Part shown: positions 16,736 through 25,137 of the stretch, one piece after another
Numbering within the stretch: position 1 is the first letter of the stretch
How the letters are laid out: the number at the start of each line of letters is the position of its first letter
NCBI GenBank assembly: GCA_013043705.1
Contig: JABDNS010000074.1
Coordinates: 1 to 50,089 of the forward strand
DNA length: 50,089 nt
Source of the DNA: Pseudomonadales bacterium
Lineage (GTDB): Bacteria; Pseudomonadota; Gammaproteobacteria; Pseudomonadales; UBA7434
Direction: 5' to 3'
The notes under the pieces: model-generated
The model's database searches: none
Seen by the model: the letters and a program-made list of their open reading frames with translations, nothing else
Told to the model about the DNA's origin: nothing
Position numbers and translations under genes: made by a program

Positions 16736-17464
16736 ATGGAAAAAAAATTCGATTCCTTCGACCTGCAACCGGGCCGGATCATCGCCAAAAAATATGCCAT
16801 TGTCGAAAAGCTCGGCCAGGGCTGGGAAGGGGAAGTCTATAAAATTCGTGAGCTCAGCAGCGGTATCGAACGCGCAGCAAAACTTTTTTTGCCGCAGCGC
16901 AATCCGGGCAATCGATCGGTAAAATTCTATGCGCGCAAGTTGCATCGCTTGCGGCAGTGCTCGATGGTCATTCAATACCACAACGAAGAAATCTTCACTT
17001 TTCGTGGCCAGAAAATTACGCTACTTATCTCCGAATTTGTCGACGGAACATTGTTAGGCAATTTTGTAGCCCAGCAGCCGGGCAAGCGTTTGCAACCCTA
17101 CCAGGCCTTGCATTTGTTGTATGCACTCTCAAAGGGTCTCGAGGAAATCCACCTGCTAGCCGATTACCACGGCGATTTGCATGAAGATAATATTATTGTG
17201 GAGCGCGTTGGTGTTGCTTTCGAGTTGCGCCTGCTCGACATGTTTTACTGGGGCTCCCCCAAGCCTGTGAACATGCTCGACGACACGGTCGACTTGGTGC
17301 GTATTTTCTACGATGTTCTGGGTGGGCAAAAGCATTACGCCAAACAGCCGCGTTGGGTAAAAGAAATTTGCTGCGGTCTCAAGCGCAGCCTGATTCGCAA
17401 GAAATACCGCACCGCTGGCCAATTGCGGGCTTACCTTGAAAACGTGAACCTGGATTTGGACTAA
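16736..17464 (+). CDS. Divergent Ser/Thr protein kinase
   Basis: The 242-residue product is a compact protein kinase-like domain. A Gly-rich loop LGQGWEGEVYKI (residues 26-37), Lys49 in RAAKLF as the ATP-anchoring Lys, the catalytic loop HGDLHEDN with Asp147 and Asn152 in place of HRDLKxxN, and LDMF with Asp168 in place of DFG are all visible. It therefore keeps the catalytic residues but in atypical context, closer to lipopolysaccharide- or RIO/APH-like small kinases than to PknB. It lacks a membrane segment or sensor domain. The stop codon overlaps the PP2C start by one base, which strongly suggests a coupled kinase-phosphatase pair. Confidence 0.8.
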   Translation: MEKKFDSFDLQPGRIIAKKYAIVEKLGQGWEGEVYKIRELSSGIERAAKLFLPQRNPGNRSVKFYARKLHRLRQCSMVIQYHNEEIFTFRGQKITLLISEFVDGTLLGNFVAQQPGKRLQPYQALHLLYALSKGLEEIHLLADYHGDLHEDNIIVERVGVAFELRLLDMFYWGSPKPVNMLDDTVDLVRIFYDVLGGQKHYAKQPRWVKEICCGLKRSLIRKKYRTAGQLRAYLENVNLDLD

Positions 17465-18264
17465 TGGACGATGACTTCCCAAACATCCGGTATATCACTG
17501 CCAGTGTGGCGCTGCAGGAAAAACACGTTTTTTTAAACGGCCATTGCGTGCTGAGTACACATCGCAGTCCCGACAAGCCTACCGATAATGAAGACGCTTG
17601 CCTGTTGCTTCAGTTGAGTGAAAGCAGTGGCGTTATTGCGATTGCCGATGGCGCCGGCGGCCACGCAGCGGGTAGGGATGCATCGCGCATCGCACTTGAA
17701 CATGTACAACGCGAGTTACTCGCGGCCGATAATGCAACTGATCTGCGCGCCCCCATTCTGAACGCCTTTGAAGCGGCTAACGCGCAGCTGCTTGAAGAGG
17801 CGCGCGGTTCGGCCACCACGCTAATGATAGTCGAGTTACAGGGCGACACCCTGCGTCATTATCATGTTGGCGATTCTTCGGCAATGCTAGTGGGGCAACG
17901 CGGGGTGTTGCGTTTGCAAACCGTTGCGCAATCGCTGGTGGGCTATGGTATTGAAGCCGGCTTGCTGCACACCGACGCTGCGCTTGACCACGATGAACGT
18001 CACGTGGTTTTGAGTCTGGTTGGCACCAGCGACATGCGCGTGGAAATTGGCGCGCCGCTGCCGCTTAAGCGCTTCGATACACTACTATTGTGTAGCGACG
18101 GGCTAACCGATAACGTGGGTTTGCTCGATATTGTAGAGCTTTTGCGTAAGGGGCCGATTGATAAGATAATCGTTGCCTTGCAGGAAAAAGCGACGCGGAA
18201 TATGGCGCTCGGCAACGGTCATCCTGATGACCTGACACTGGCGATTTACCGCCGCTGCAAGTAG
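17464..18264 (+). CDS. PP2C-family Ser/Thr phosphatase
   Basis: The 266-residue protein contains the metal-binding motifs of the PPM/PP2C family: DNEDA near residues 41-45, IADGAGGHAAG with Asp62 and Gly63, GSATTLMIVEL near 116-125, HVGDSSAML near 134-142, LLLCSDGLTDNV with Asp212, and HPDDLTLAIYR at the end with the last metal ligand. It dephosphorylates Ser/Thr residues using Mn2+ or Mg2+ in the cytosol. Insertion of about 25 residues before the first motif (residues 1-35) is a little longer than usual. It is translationally coupled to the upstream kinase and convergent with the sigma-factor gene, 16 bases apart. Confidence 0.9.
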   Translation: MDDDFPNIRYITASVALQEKHVFLNGHCVLSTHRSPDKPTDNEDACLLLQLSESSGVIAIADGAGGHAAGRDASRIALEHVQRELLAADNATDLRAPILNAFEAANAQLLEEARGSATTLMIVELQGDTLRHYHVGDSSAMLVGQRGVLRLQTVAQSLVGYGIEAGLLHTDAALDHDERHVVLSLVGTSDMRVEIGAPLPLKRFDTLLLCSDGLTDNVGLLDIVELLRKGPIDKIIVALQEKATRNMALGNGHPDDLTLAIYRRCK

Positions 18265-18280
18265 TTCTATCGCTCGGCGC

Positions 18281-18937
18281 TTACGCGGTGCTTGCTTGTA
18301 GCGCATTGTGCCGCGTGCCAAATTGATCTATTGCGCGATACAAGCGCATTTTTGCCGCGCTCAGGCTAATGCCCAGCGTGATACTGATATCTTCAAGCGA
18401 CAGCTCATTAAAAAATCGCAGTTGCAGTACTTCCCGGCTGCGTTTGGATAAACCCGCCATGGTTTGCTGCACGCCAGCCACGATATCACGACTTTGTTCT
18501 ACATCCGGGCTCGCCGACAGGCACTGCTGTAGATGAATTTCAAGCAGGGACTCAAGATGGCTGGCCATCGTGTGTTGCTGTTGCTTGCGAATTAGCGTGA
18601 CGCATGCGTTTTGCACGATGCGATACAGCCAGGTGCGCAGGCTCGAGCGCCCCTCGAAGCGGGGTAGCGCCCGGTACATCGCCAGCGCAGCTTCCTGGGC
18701 GGCATCCGCAGCATCGGCATCGCTGCGCAGCACACGTTTGCAGTTGCTAAGAATCCAGCCGTAATGTAGCTGTACAAGCTGCGATCTCGCCTGGTCGCCC
18801 AGATAACCGCTTAATGTTGAGAGTCGCAGCAGCGTCACTTCCTCGCACCGATTGTGCTTGCCCGGCATCGCACTCATCGAGGCTGGAACCGTTATATCTA
18901 TCTGATTTTTAACGTTTATTTTTCGTATCTTTGTCAT
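18281..18937 (-). CDS. ECF-like sigma-70 family RNA polymerase sigma factor
   Basis: The 218-residue product has sigma region 2 (about residues 50-120: AADAAQEAALAMYRALPRFEGRSSLRTWLYRIVQNACVTLIRK) and region 4 (about 160-205: LSKRSREVLQLRFFNELSLEDISITLGISLSAAKMRLYRAI), with no region 3 or 1.1, the ECF layout. The N-terminal 35 residues are an extension without an obvious motif. No anti-sigma factor gene is adjacent, but a kinase and phosphatase pair is, which could regulate it; that is inference. A strong ribosome site (AGGGG) precedes ATG 18937. It is divergent from LysR 19053. Confidence 0.88.
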   Translation of the reverse strand: MTKIRKINVKNQIDITVPASMSAMPGKHNRCEEVTLLRLSTLSGYLGDQARSQLVQLHYGWILSNCKRVLRSDADAADAAQEAALAMYRALPRFEGRSSLRTWLYRIVQNACVTLIRKQQQHTMASHLESLLEIHLQQCLSASPDVEQSRDIVAGVQQTMAGLSKRSREVLQLRFFNELSLEDISITLGISLSAAKMRLYRAIDQFGTRHNALQASTA

Positions 18938-18996
18938 GGAATTGCCCCTGTCAGTATTGCTTTCTCGATCCAGGGAGGAAGATAGGGAATGCTACA

Positions 18997-19046
18997 CAAC
19001 AAATAAAATGATATTTATTTGTTGAATTGATAAATAATTTTTATCA
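18997..19046. promoter_or_regulatory. Two palindromes between the sigma-factor and LysR genes
   Basis: CAACAAATAAA (18997-19007) and its exact complement TTTATTTGTTG (19014-19024) are separated by six bases. A second palindrome, TGATAAA (19028-19034) and TTTATCA (19040-19046), follows and contains the T-N11-A spacing of LysR operators. Both lie in the A+T-rich divergent region and the second ends seven bases before the LysR start. They look like operator sites for this LysR regulator; a transcription role is inferred. Confidence 0.5.
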
Positions 19047-19052
19047 TAAGGT

Positions 19053-19943
19053 ATGGATCTAGAGCTGCTCAGGACCTTTCTTGAGGTCAACCGCCATCGC
19101 CATTTTGGCCGCGCGGCCGAAGTGCTGCATGTTACGCAGGCCGCGGTTAGTGCGCGCATTAAACAGCTAGAGGCACAGCTTGGCGCGCAGCTGTTCATCC
19201 GCCAGTACCACAACCTGCAACTGACGCCGGAAGGCAATCGCCTGGTGCGGCACGCTGACGCACTGTTAGCCGGCTGGCGTAAGGCCAGGCAAGAAGTGGT
19301 GCTGGGCGGCGCCCGGCAGCAATTGACCTTTGGTGGCAGCCTGCGTTTGTGGGATGTGGCTTTGCAAACGTGGTTTCATCGGCTTAGGCACAAACTACCT
19401 GCGTTGGCTGTTATTGCAGAAATGCACACGCCCGAATTACTGACGCGGCGTTTGCTGGATGGTCACCTCGACATTGCGTTTATGCTGGAGCCGGCACAAA
19501 TCGAGACTCTGCAAATCGAAAAAGTCGCGCTGGTTGAATTGCTAATGGTCAGTGCCAGCCCGGGTATGGACGTGAACAGCGCGTTGGAGGGCGATTACCT
19601 GATGGTCGATTGGGGCCTGGCGCATGCGCTGGAGCATCGGCGCATGCACCCCGACGCGCCCGAGCCGCGAGTTCGCGTGGCGCAGGCAAAAATGGCGATG
19701 GCGCATCTGCTCGAGTTGGGCGGCAGCGCTTATTTACCTGCTCGCATGGTAGCCGCGGAGCTTGAGCGCGCAGCATTATTTTTGGTTGACGGTGCAGAGT
19801 CAATTACGCGCTACGCTTACGCGGTTTATCCCTTGCGCAGCGAAAAGCTGGAATTGATTACTACGGTGCTGGATTACTTTGATTTTGAAATCGAGCTGGA
19901 TAAACAGGCCTTGTTGGAAAGCCAGCAGGATGTTTCAGTTTAG
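19053..19943 (+). CDS. LysR-family transcriptional regulator
   Basis: The 296-residue protein has the LysR N-terminal winged helix-turn-helix (residues 1-60: LLRTFLEVNRHRHFGRAAEVLHVTQAAVSARIKQLEAQLGAQLFIR) and a periplasmic-binding-like effector domain (about 90-290: PELLTRRLLDGHLDIAFMLEP is the usual dimer/effector signature). It probably controls the divergent sigma-factor gene and itself through the palindromes between them, as LysR regulators usually do. Effector unknown. It is convergent with the deacylase at 19958, 14 bases from its stop. Confidence 0.92.
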   Translation: MDLELLRTFLEVNRHRHFGRAAEVLHVTQAAVSARIKQLEAQLGAQLFIRQYHNLQLTPEGNRLVRHADALLAGWRKARQEVVLGGARQQLTFGGSLRLWDVALQTWFHRLRHKLPALAVIAEMHTPELLTRRLLDGHLDIAFMLEPAQIETLQIEKVALVELLMVSASPGMDVNSALEGDYLMVDWGLAHALEHRRMHPDAPEPRVRVAQAKMAMAHLLELGGSAYLPARMVAAELERAALFLVDGAESITRYAYAVYPLRSEKLELITTVLDYFDFEIELDKQALLESQQDVSV

Positions 19944-19957
19944 AAAAACCCGGACGC

Positions 19958-21028
19958 TTAAATCACATGGCTATCGGGGTAATCGCCGCTGGTGAGGCCC
20001 TCGATATGCAAATCCTGGAAATTATCGATCGCTTTTTTAACCGTGCGCGAATTTTCGAAACGCGCAATATGAAAAAGCGCGTCGCCTTCATTAACCACCG
20101 GTAGATTAGTGCGTCCTATCACAATACCGGTAACCGGCGAGATTACCGGGGTTTCATTTTCACCTACGCTATCGGCAATGCGCCCGATGACTGCATCGGC
20201 CTCAACCCTGGCGCCCAAAGGAGCCTCAATGCGAAACAACCCGGCTTGCGGTGCGCGCACCCATTGAGAGCTGCGTGTTTCAATAACTTCGTGTTTCTTC
20301 GCAGGTTTTTTGGCTGCTTTCGCGGAGGGTTTTTTCCTTGGCAGCATTTCCAGCTCACGCAGCACGTTAAAAACACCACGAACACCGGCCTTGATGGAAA
20401 GGTTGTCGAAGCGCAGGCCTTCACCCGCCTCGTAAAGCAGCATGGAAAGGCCCTTCTCCAATGCGTATTGACGCAATGAGCCATCGCGCAGGTTGGCGCC
20501 AATAACCACCGGTGATCCGAAAGCCTTGGCTAATTTTGCACATTCCTCACTGTCGAGATTGGCGCGAATGTGCGGAAGGTTAGCTCGATGGTTGGCACCG
20601 GTATGCAGGTCGATACCGTGAGTTGCCTTGTCGACGATTTCTTCGGCGAATATGCGCGCCACCCGTGCCGCTAGTGATCCCGATTTCGAACCTGGAAAAG
20701 AGCGGTTCAGGTCGCGGCCGTCGGGCAGGTATCGAGTGTGGTTAAAAAACCCGTACACATTAACAATGGGCACGCAAATGAGCGTACCGCTTAAGCGAGA
20801 CAGCGACTTGTTTTTGAGGACACGACGAATAATTTCGATGCCATTAATCTCGTCGCCGTGTATGGCCGCCGAAACAAATACAACCGGCCCAGCCTTTTTG
20901 CCGTGCACAATGTGCACCGGCATCGATAGCGGCGTGTAGGAGGACTGGCTAGGCAGTGGCAGCGAAAGTGTTGCCCTGGCACCGGGGGCAATTTCTTCCC
21001 CGCAAATAGTAAATGAATCGCGTGGCAT
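19958..21028 (-). CDS. Succinylglutamate desuccinylase/aspartoacylase (M14-like) family protein
   Basis: The 356-residue protein has the zinc-carboxypeptidase-like AstE/AspA domain: AAIHGDEINGIE near residues 55-66 with the metal-binding His-x-x-Glu pair, DGRDLNRSFPG near 102-112, and HGIDLHTG near 139-146 with the third metal ligand. The second half has a Lys/Ala-rich linker (KKPSAKAAKKPAKKH, near 237-251) and then a lipoyl-like beta domain (PQAGLFRIEAPLGARVEADAVIGRI). It is the third gene after rimB and rimK on the minus strand with only 4 bases to rimK. In this context a role in processing RimK products, for example oligoglutamate, is plausible but unproven. Confidence 0.82.
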   Translation of the reverse strand: MPRDSFTICGEEIAPGARATLSLPLPSQSSYTPLSMPVHIVHGKKAGPVVFVSAAIHGDEINGIEIIRRVLKNKSLSRLSGTLICVPIVNVYGFFNHTRYLPDGRDLNRSFPGSKSGSLAARVARIFAEEIVDKATHGIDLHTGANHRANLPHIRANLDSEECAKLAKAFGSPVVIGANLRDGSLRQYALEKGLSMLLYEAGEGLRFDNLSIKAGVRGVFNVLRELEMLPRKKPSAKAAKKPAKKHEVIETRSSQWVRAPQAGLFRIEAPLGARVEADAVIGRIADSVGENETPVISPVTGIVIGRTNLPVVNEGDALFHIARFENSRTVKKAIDNFQDLHIEGLTSGDYPDSHVI

Positions 21029-21031
21029 AAA

Positions 21032-21943
21032 TTAGCCCTTGCCCCTTGTTCGCGTTTTGCTTGGGCCGGCATTGCGCTCGATAAATTCGATAATAAGGCC
21101 GGCGACGTTTTTCTGTGTGGCTTCTTCAATCCCGCGTAGACCGGGCGAAGAGTTGACTTCCATTACAAGCGGCCCACGGCTCGATCGTAACAGATCTACC
21201 CCGCAAACGTTTAAGCCCATAATTTTCGCAGCATTAACCGCGGTCTTGCGCTCCTCCGGTGTTAGCTTAACCAACGTGGCGCTGCCACCACGGTGGATGT
21301 TGGAGCGAAACTCGCCCTCCGGCGCCTGGCGTTGCATAGCGGCGATGACCTTGTCGCCCACCACAAAACAACGTATGTCGGAACCTTTTGCCTCGGCAAT
21401 AAATTCCTGCACCAGAATGTTTGAGTTGAGACCCATGAAGGCCTGGATGACACTCTCGGCTGCCTTTTTGGTTTCGGCCAGCACCACACCGATGCCCTGC
21501 GTGCCCTCAAGCAGTTTAATAACACAGGGTGCCCCGCCAACTTCTCGTATCAGGCCATCAATGTCGTGGGGTGAATGGGCAAAAGCGGTGGCCGGAATGC
21601 CAACCTTTTTACGCGATAGTAACTGCAGCGAGCGCAGTTTGTCTCGCGAGCGCGATATGGCGACGGATTCATTAACGCAGTACACGCCCATCATTTCGAA
21701 TTGCCTGACCACCGCGGTGCCATAAAAGGTCACTGAGGATCCGATACGTGGAATTACCGCGTCGAATTCGGTGGCAGAAAATTCTTCATCCTTGTAATGG
21801 ATGCTGGGTTTTTCTGCCGTGATATCCATAAAGCAGTACAGGTGGTCAATAACACGAACCTCGTGGCCGCGTTCCTTTGCTGCTTCAACAAGCCGCTTGG
21901 TCGAATAAAGAGAACGGCTACGCGACAATATTGCAATATTCAT
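21032..21943 (-). CDS. rimK: RimK-type alpha-L-glutamate ligase
   Basis: The 303-residue protein is an ATP-grasp enzyme matching RimK, which adds glutamates to the C-terminus of ribosomal protein S6. Seen: N-terminal [49 protein letters not shown] with the RimK-specific PRIG, the ATP-grasp block [14 protein letters not shown] equivalent [43 protein letters not shown] and [26 protein letters not shown] with the metal-binding Glu and Asn. Length equals E. coli RimK (300). GGAG lies seven bases before the ATG. It sits between rimB (14 bases) and the deacylase gene (4 bases). Confidence 0.93.
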   Translation of the reverse strand: MNIAILSRSRSLYSTKRLVEAAKERGHEVRVIDHLYCFMDITAEKPSIHYKDEEFSATEFDAVIPRIGSSVTFYGTAVVRQFEMMGVYCVNESVAISRSRDKLRSLQLLSRKKVGIPATAFAHSPHDIDGLIREVGGAPCVIKLLEGTQGIGVVLAETKKAAESVIQAFMGLNSNILVQEFIAEAKGSDIRCFVVGDKVIAAMQRQAPEGEFRSNIHRGGSATLVKLTPEERKTAVNAAKIMGLNVCGVDLLRSSRGPLVMEVNSSPGLRGIEEATQKNVAGLIIEFIERNAGPSKTRTRGKG

Positions 21944-21957
21944 GGCTACTTGCTCCG

Positions 21958-22440
21958 TTATTTAATTTCCGGGTAAATATTACTTTCATCAATATCGCCT
22001 AATGCCCACGATAATGCCGGGTCGACAACAAACTTCTTTGCCAGGGTTTGCCTGCCTACCAGCATTCGAAATCCCATTTCATCTCGATTGCTTAGCGTAA
22101 TCTCGGTTGTAAAATTATGTTGGCCCATACGTAAGGTGGTTTCGATTACCGGGCGGCGTTCAGCTTGCCCATTGGAGCTGACGACTTTTCGGGTTTCCAC
22201 AACTCTGGCTTTGCAGCGTACTTCCGGGCGCTTATGACGTTGCACCGGATGCACCATAAACTTTACCCAGCGCTCGTCCTTGCGTTCGTAGTATTCAAGG
22301 TCAAAGGCGTGCAGTGAAGATGTCTTGGCGCCGGTATCAATTTTTGCGGCGACTGCCGGCAGGGCCAAATCGTCCATTGCGCACCACTCTCGCCAGCCGA
22401 TGATGGTTTTCGCCGAGTAAGTTTTTTTCCGCTCTTGCAT
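21958..22440 (-). CDS. rimB: RimB/RimK-associated retropepsin-like putative protease
   Basis: The 160-residue product has the aspartyl-protease-like motif [13 protein letters not shown] (around residues 34-46; Asp-Thr-Gly in the retropepsin fold) and a second conserved [20 protein letters not shown] near 120-140. This is the ATP-dependent zinc protease-type family (RimB/YcbY-like), known to work with RimK in ribosomal S6 modification. The location directly upstream of rimK with a 14-base gap agrees. The first 20 residues include several Lys residues and [14 protein letters not shown], typical of the family start. Cytosolic, no signal peptide. Confidence 0.85.
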   Translation of the reverse strand: MQERKKTYSAKTIIGWREWCAMDDLALPAVAAKIDTGAKTSSLHAFDLEYYERKDERWVKFMVHPVQRHKRPEVRCKARVVETRKVVSSNGQAERRPVIETTLRMGQHNFTTEITLSNRDEMGFRMLVGRQTLAKKFVVDPALSWALGDIDESNIYPEIK

Positions 22441-22815
22441 AAAACTGCCTTTCGCTTCCCCGCTTCGTTACTTCGGCGCAGTCTTTCGCCAGTGCCGACT
22501 TGGATCAGGATCAACTCTATAGCGGAATGGCGCGTTCGCATAGCGCTTAATTGGCGACAGTGTATATATTTTTACTCAGGTACCTGTGTAGATGGCTCTG
22601 CCTTAAACAAAGTCACAAAGCTGCGATTGGTCTGCAAATAGCGCTACCTGGGAGCGCTGACAACAACTGTGACTTTTATCTGTTCTCTAGGCTCTAAGCG
22701 ATAAGACTTTAGCATTGTGTTATTGGCTATTAAATGTCCAGCTGGTTCCGGTGCGCCGAATGTAAAGCTTAACGGAATAATCGCTGGCGACTGATCTTAA
22801 ACAGAGGATAGAACT
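22441..22815. other. Divergent regulatory gap between rimB and the OmpA gene
   Basis: There is no gene in this 375-base gap. It holds a 10-base palindrome CAGGTACCTG (22577-22586), the inverted-repeat element at 22609-22676, and a Shine-Dalgarno (AGAGG) at 22802-22806. No convincing -35/-10 pair was found by eye. Confidence 0.4.
22609..22676. repeat. Inverted-repeat element, second copy
   Basis: AAAGTCACA (22609-22617) and TGTGACTTT (22668-22676) are perfect 9-base complements with 50 bases between. Inside, AGCGCT occurs twice (22640-22645, 22654-22659) and can pair with itself. The outer arms equal those of the element at 14773-14848, while the interior differs. It lies 140 bases before the OmpA-family gene and about 170 bases from rimB. 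Confidence 0.55.
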
Positions 22816-23943
22816 ATGCGTAGAAAAGTTTGTTTGGCCGTAGTGGTGGCTTGCACAGGTGGGCTAATTTCATTGTCCGCGACAGCAGAGTCACCGTGGA
22901 AGGTAAAGCCCGCTACAAAGTGGATGGAGTACGACGATAAACGTGGCCTCGAGGAAGAAGAGATTGGCGGTTCGCTCGGTGTCGAGTATCAGTATGGGCG
23001 CTGGGGTACGGAGTTACAGCTGGGCGGTAATGACGCTGAAGTGCTTGCAACGGGCGATGACGTCGATGTTACCGTGGCTACGGTTAACCAATATCTCTAC
23101 TTCAATCACGAGGGGGGTTTTAATCCTTATTTTGTGCTCGGCGCAGGTCATGCCGATTTTGATGGAGTTTCTTACAAGGAAAAGGAAACCCAGGGCAACG
23201 CCGGTCTTGGCTTTCAGCACTGGCTTGGCAAAAAAGTGGGTTGGTTTGCCGATGTGCGTGCCGTGCACGGCTTTGATGATTCCGCCACCGACACGGTCGC
23301 CACCTTGGGCCTGACCATCCGACTGGCTGACGCTGCGCGCGCCGCACAGACAAAACCGGCACCGGTGGTGCGGGCGATGGCTCCACCCAAGCAGATCGAT
23401 AGCGATGGGGATGGTGTGCTCGACAGCGCAGATAGATGCCCCGGTACCAAGGCAAGCGTGAAGGTCAATGCGCGCGGCTGTGCCACGGACAGCGATGGCG
23501 ATGGTGTTGCTGACACTTTTGATAAATGCCCTGGCACCTTGGCGGGCGTGAAAGTTGACAAGCGCGGTTGCAAATTAAAAGTCACACGGGTTGAGGAGCA
23601 GCGTCTGGATGTGCAGTTTGCGTCTAATTCCTCGCAACTGCAGGAGGGCTCGCTCGCCGAAATTGGTAAGCTTGCGGCATTCATGCAAAAGCATCGCGAC
23701 TTGAACGTGATCCTCGAGGGTCATACCGATAGTGCGGGCGACGCCAGCTACAACATGGCACTGTCGCAAAAACGCGCAGAGCGGGTTAAGGCAGCGCTGG
23801 TCAACCGCTTTGGCATAGCCCCTGTACGCATTACTGCAAAGGGCTATGGTGAGGAGCGCCCGGTTACCGATAATAAAACCCGTGAAGGTAGGGCAAAAAA
23901 CCGGCGTGTTATCGCGGCACTGACTAAAACCATAACTGAATAG
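22816..23943 (+). CDS. OmpA-family outer-membrane protein with TSP3 repeats
   Basis: The 375-residue product has a signal peptide (about residues 1-24, cleaved after ATA), an N-terminal beta-barrel region (about 25-180) rich in aromatic alternation (YQYGRWGTELQLGGN, FNPYFVLGAGH), a middle block with two thrombospondin type 3-like Ca2+ repeats (DSDGDGVLDSADRCPG and DSDGDGVADTFDKCPG), and a C-terminal OmpA peptidoglycan-binding domain (about 258-370; ILEGHTDSAGDASYN and NRRV). It likely tethers the outer membrane to peptidoglycan. AGAGG ten bases before the ATG is a good ribosome site. Confidence 0.92.
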   Translation: MRRKVCLAVVVACTGGLISLSATAESPWKVKPATKWMEYDDKRGLEEEEIGGSLGVEYQYGRWGTELQLGGNDAEVLATGDDVDVTVATVNQYLYFNHEGGFNPYFVLGAGHADFDGVSYKEKETQGNAGLGFQHWLGKKVGWFADVRAVHGFDDSATDTVATLGLTIRLADAARAAQTKPAPVVRAMAPPKQIDSDGDGVLDSADRCPGTKASVKVNARGCATDSDGDGVADTFDKCPGTLAGVKVDKRGCKLKVTRVEEQRLDVQFASNSSQLQEGSLAEIGKLAAFMQKHRDLNVILEGHTDSAGDASYNMALSQKRAERVKAALVNRFGIAPVRITAKGYGEERPVTDNKTREGRAKNRRVIAALTKTITE

Positions 23944-23955
23944 TGCCGTTATTGT

Positions 23956-23994
23956 CCCGGGGTGGTTCCTAGGAATCTCCCGGGGCTTTATTTT
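23956..23994 (+). terminator. Probable terminator after the OmpA gene
   Basis: CCCGGG (23956-23961) pairs with CCCGGG (23979-23984) as a six-base self-complementary stem, followed by a T-rich stretch (23986-23996). It lies 12 bases past the OmpA stop. Confidence 0.5.
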
Positions 23995-24162
23995 TATTGC
24001 CTCGATTCTACGCTCGCGGATTTGTTACACTGCATGTAATTAACTCTAGCAATTTACTCTTGAGATTAACTCTCGATTTTAACTACAGTGCAACACATCG
24101 AATTTCCCGCTGAGCCATTCCAATATTCCGGTTTGCCAATTAATGCTTGAACGAGGCGCGGC

Positions 24163-25137
24163 ATGCAAGAGCAAAACATTAAAGACAATTTTTATATTTT
24201 TGGTTATGCGCTCGATGGAAAAGGTGGTGGCCAATCAATTCCCAGTGGTGACCCGGGCGCGCCGGGCGCACAGCATTGGTATCACATCGACTACTCATTC
24301 AGCAATGCAGAGCAGTGGCTGCACGATACAGGGCTTGAGAAACGGATCATAGAGGCAATGGTGCGATCCGACACGCGCCCGCGCGCGTTGGTAACCGAGC
24401 GCGGTGCGTTGATTATGTTGCGCGGTATCAATCGAAACCCGGGTGCTGAGCCGGACGACATGGTATCGCTGCGCATCTGGATTGAGAAAGACAGGGTCAT
24501 CACGGTTCGCCAGCGGCGCCTGATGGCCGTGCAGGCGGTTCGCGAGGAATTAGTTTTGGGGGCCGGGCCACACGGTACACAGGAGGTGGTAACCCGTGTG
24601 GTTGAATTACTGGCCGACCGGATTGCCGAGTTCGTCGATGAACTGGAGGATCGCGTCGATGAATTCGAAGGCGCGGTGCAGGGCAGCACTAACCTGGAAT
24701 CACGGGCAGAAGTGTCTGCGTTGAGGCGGCAAGTTGCGTCTGTGCGCCGGTACCTTGCGCCACAGCGTGATGCGCTGGAAGCGCTGTATAGAAATTCTGC
24801 GGGTATGCTGGATAGCAGGCATGCATTTGAGATACGCGAAATGTCCGATCGCATTACGCGCTATGTGGAAGACCTGGATCTAGTCAGGGAGCGAATATTG
24901 GTAGTGCAGGAAGAAATGAGTAATGCTATTGCACAGCAACAAAACGCACGCACCTATGTACTCTCGTTGGTTGCGGCATTATTTTTACCGATTACCTTTA
25001 TCACCGGTATATTCGGCATGAATGTCGCGGGGCTACCGGGCACCGAAGAGAGCGTTGCTTTTTGGTGGGTAGCCGGCGTGATGACGATAATTTCGGTGGG
25101 TATACTGCTTGCGTTCAGGTTCAAGCGTTGGTTTTAA
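24163..25137 (+). CDS. zntB: Zinc transporter ZntB
   Basis: The 324-residue protein is a CorA-family (2-TM-GxN) channel or carrier. It has a large cytosolic N-terminal domain with long helices (SLRIWIEKDRVITVRQRRL, then a coiled-coil region near 130-260), and two C-terminal membrane helices with the GMN motif (IFGMNVAGLPG near residues 284-294). The GMN with NVAGLPG and the MxxR.. context fits ZntB, a proton-coupled zinc transporter, more than Mg2+-specific CorA. GAGG precedes the ATG. Its end overlaps the end of the convergent MscS gene by 17 bases. Confidence 0.88.
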   Translation: MQEQNIKDNFYIFGYALDGKGGGQSIPSGDPGAPGAQHWYHIDYSFSNAEQWLHDTGLEKRIIEAMVRSDTRPRALVTERGALIMLRGINRNPGAEPDDMVSLRIWIEKDRVITVRQRRLMAVQAVREELVLGAGPHGTQEVVTRVVELLADRIAEFVDELEDRVDEFEGAVQGSTNLESRAEVSALRRQVASVRRYLAPQRDALEALYRNSAGMLDSRHAFEIREMSDRITRYVEDLDLVRERILVVQEEMSNAIAQQQNARTYVLSLVAALFLPITFITGIFGMNVAGLPGTEESVAFWWVAGVMTIISVGILLAFRFKRWF

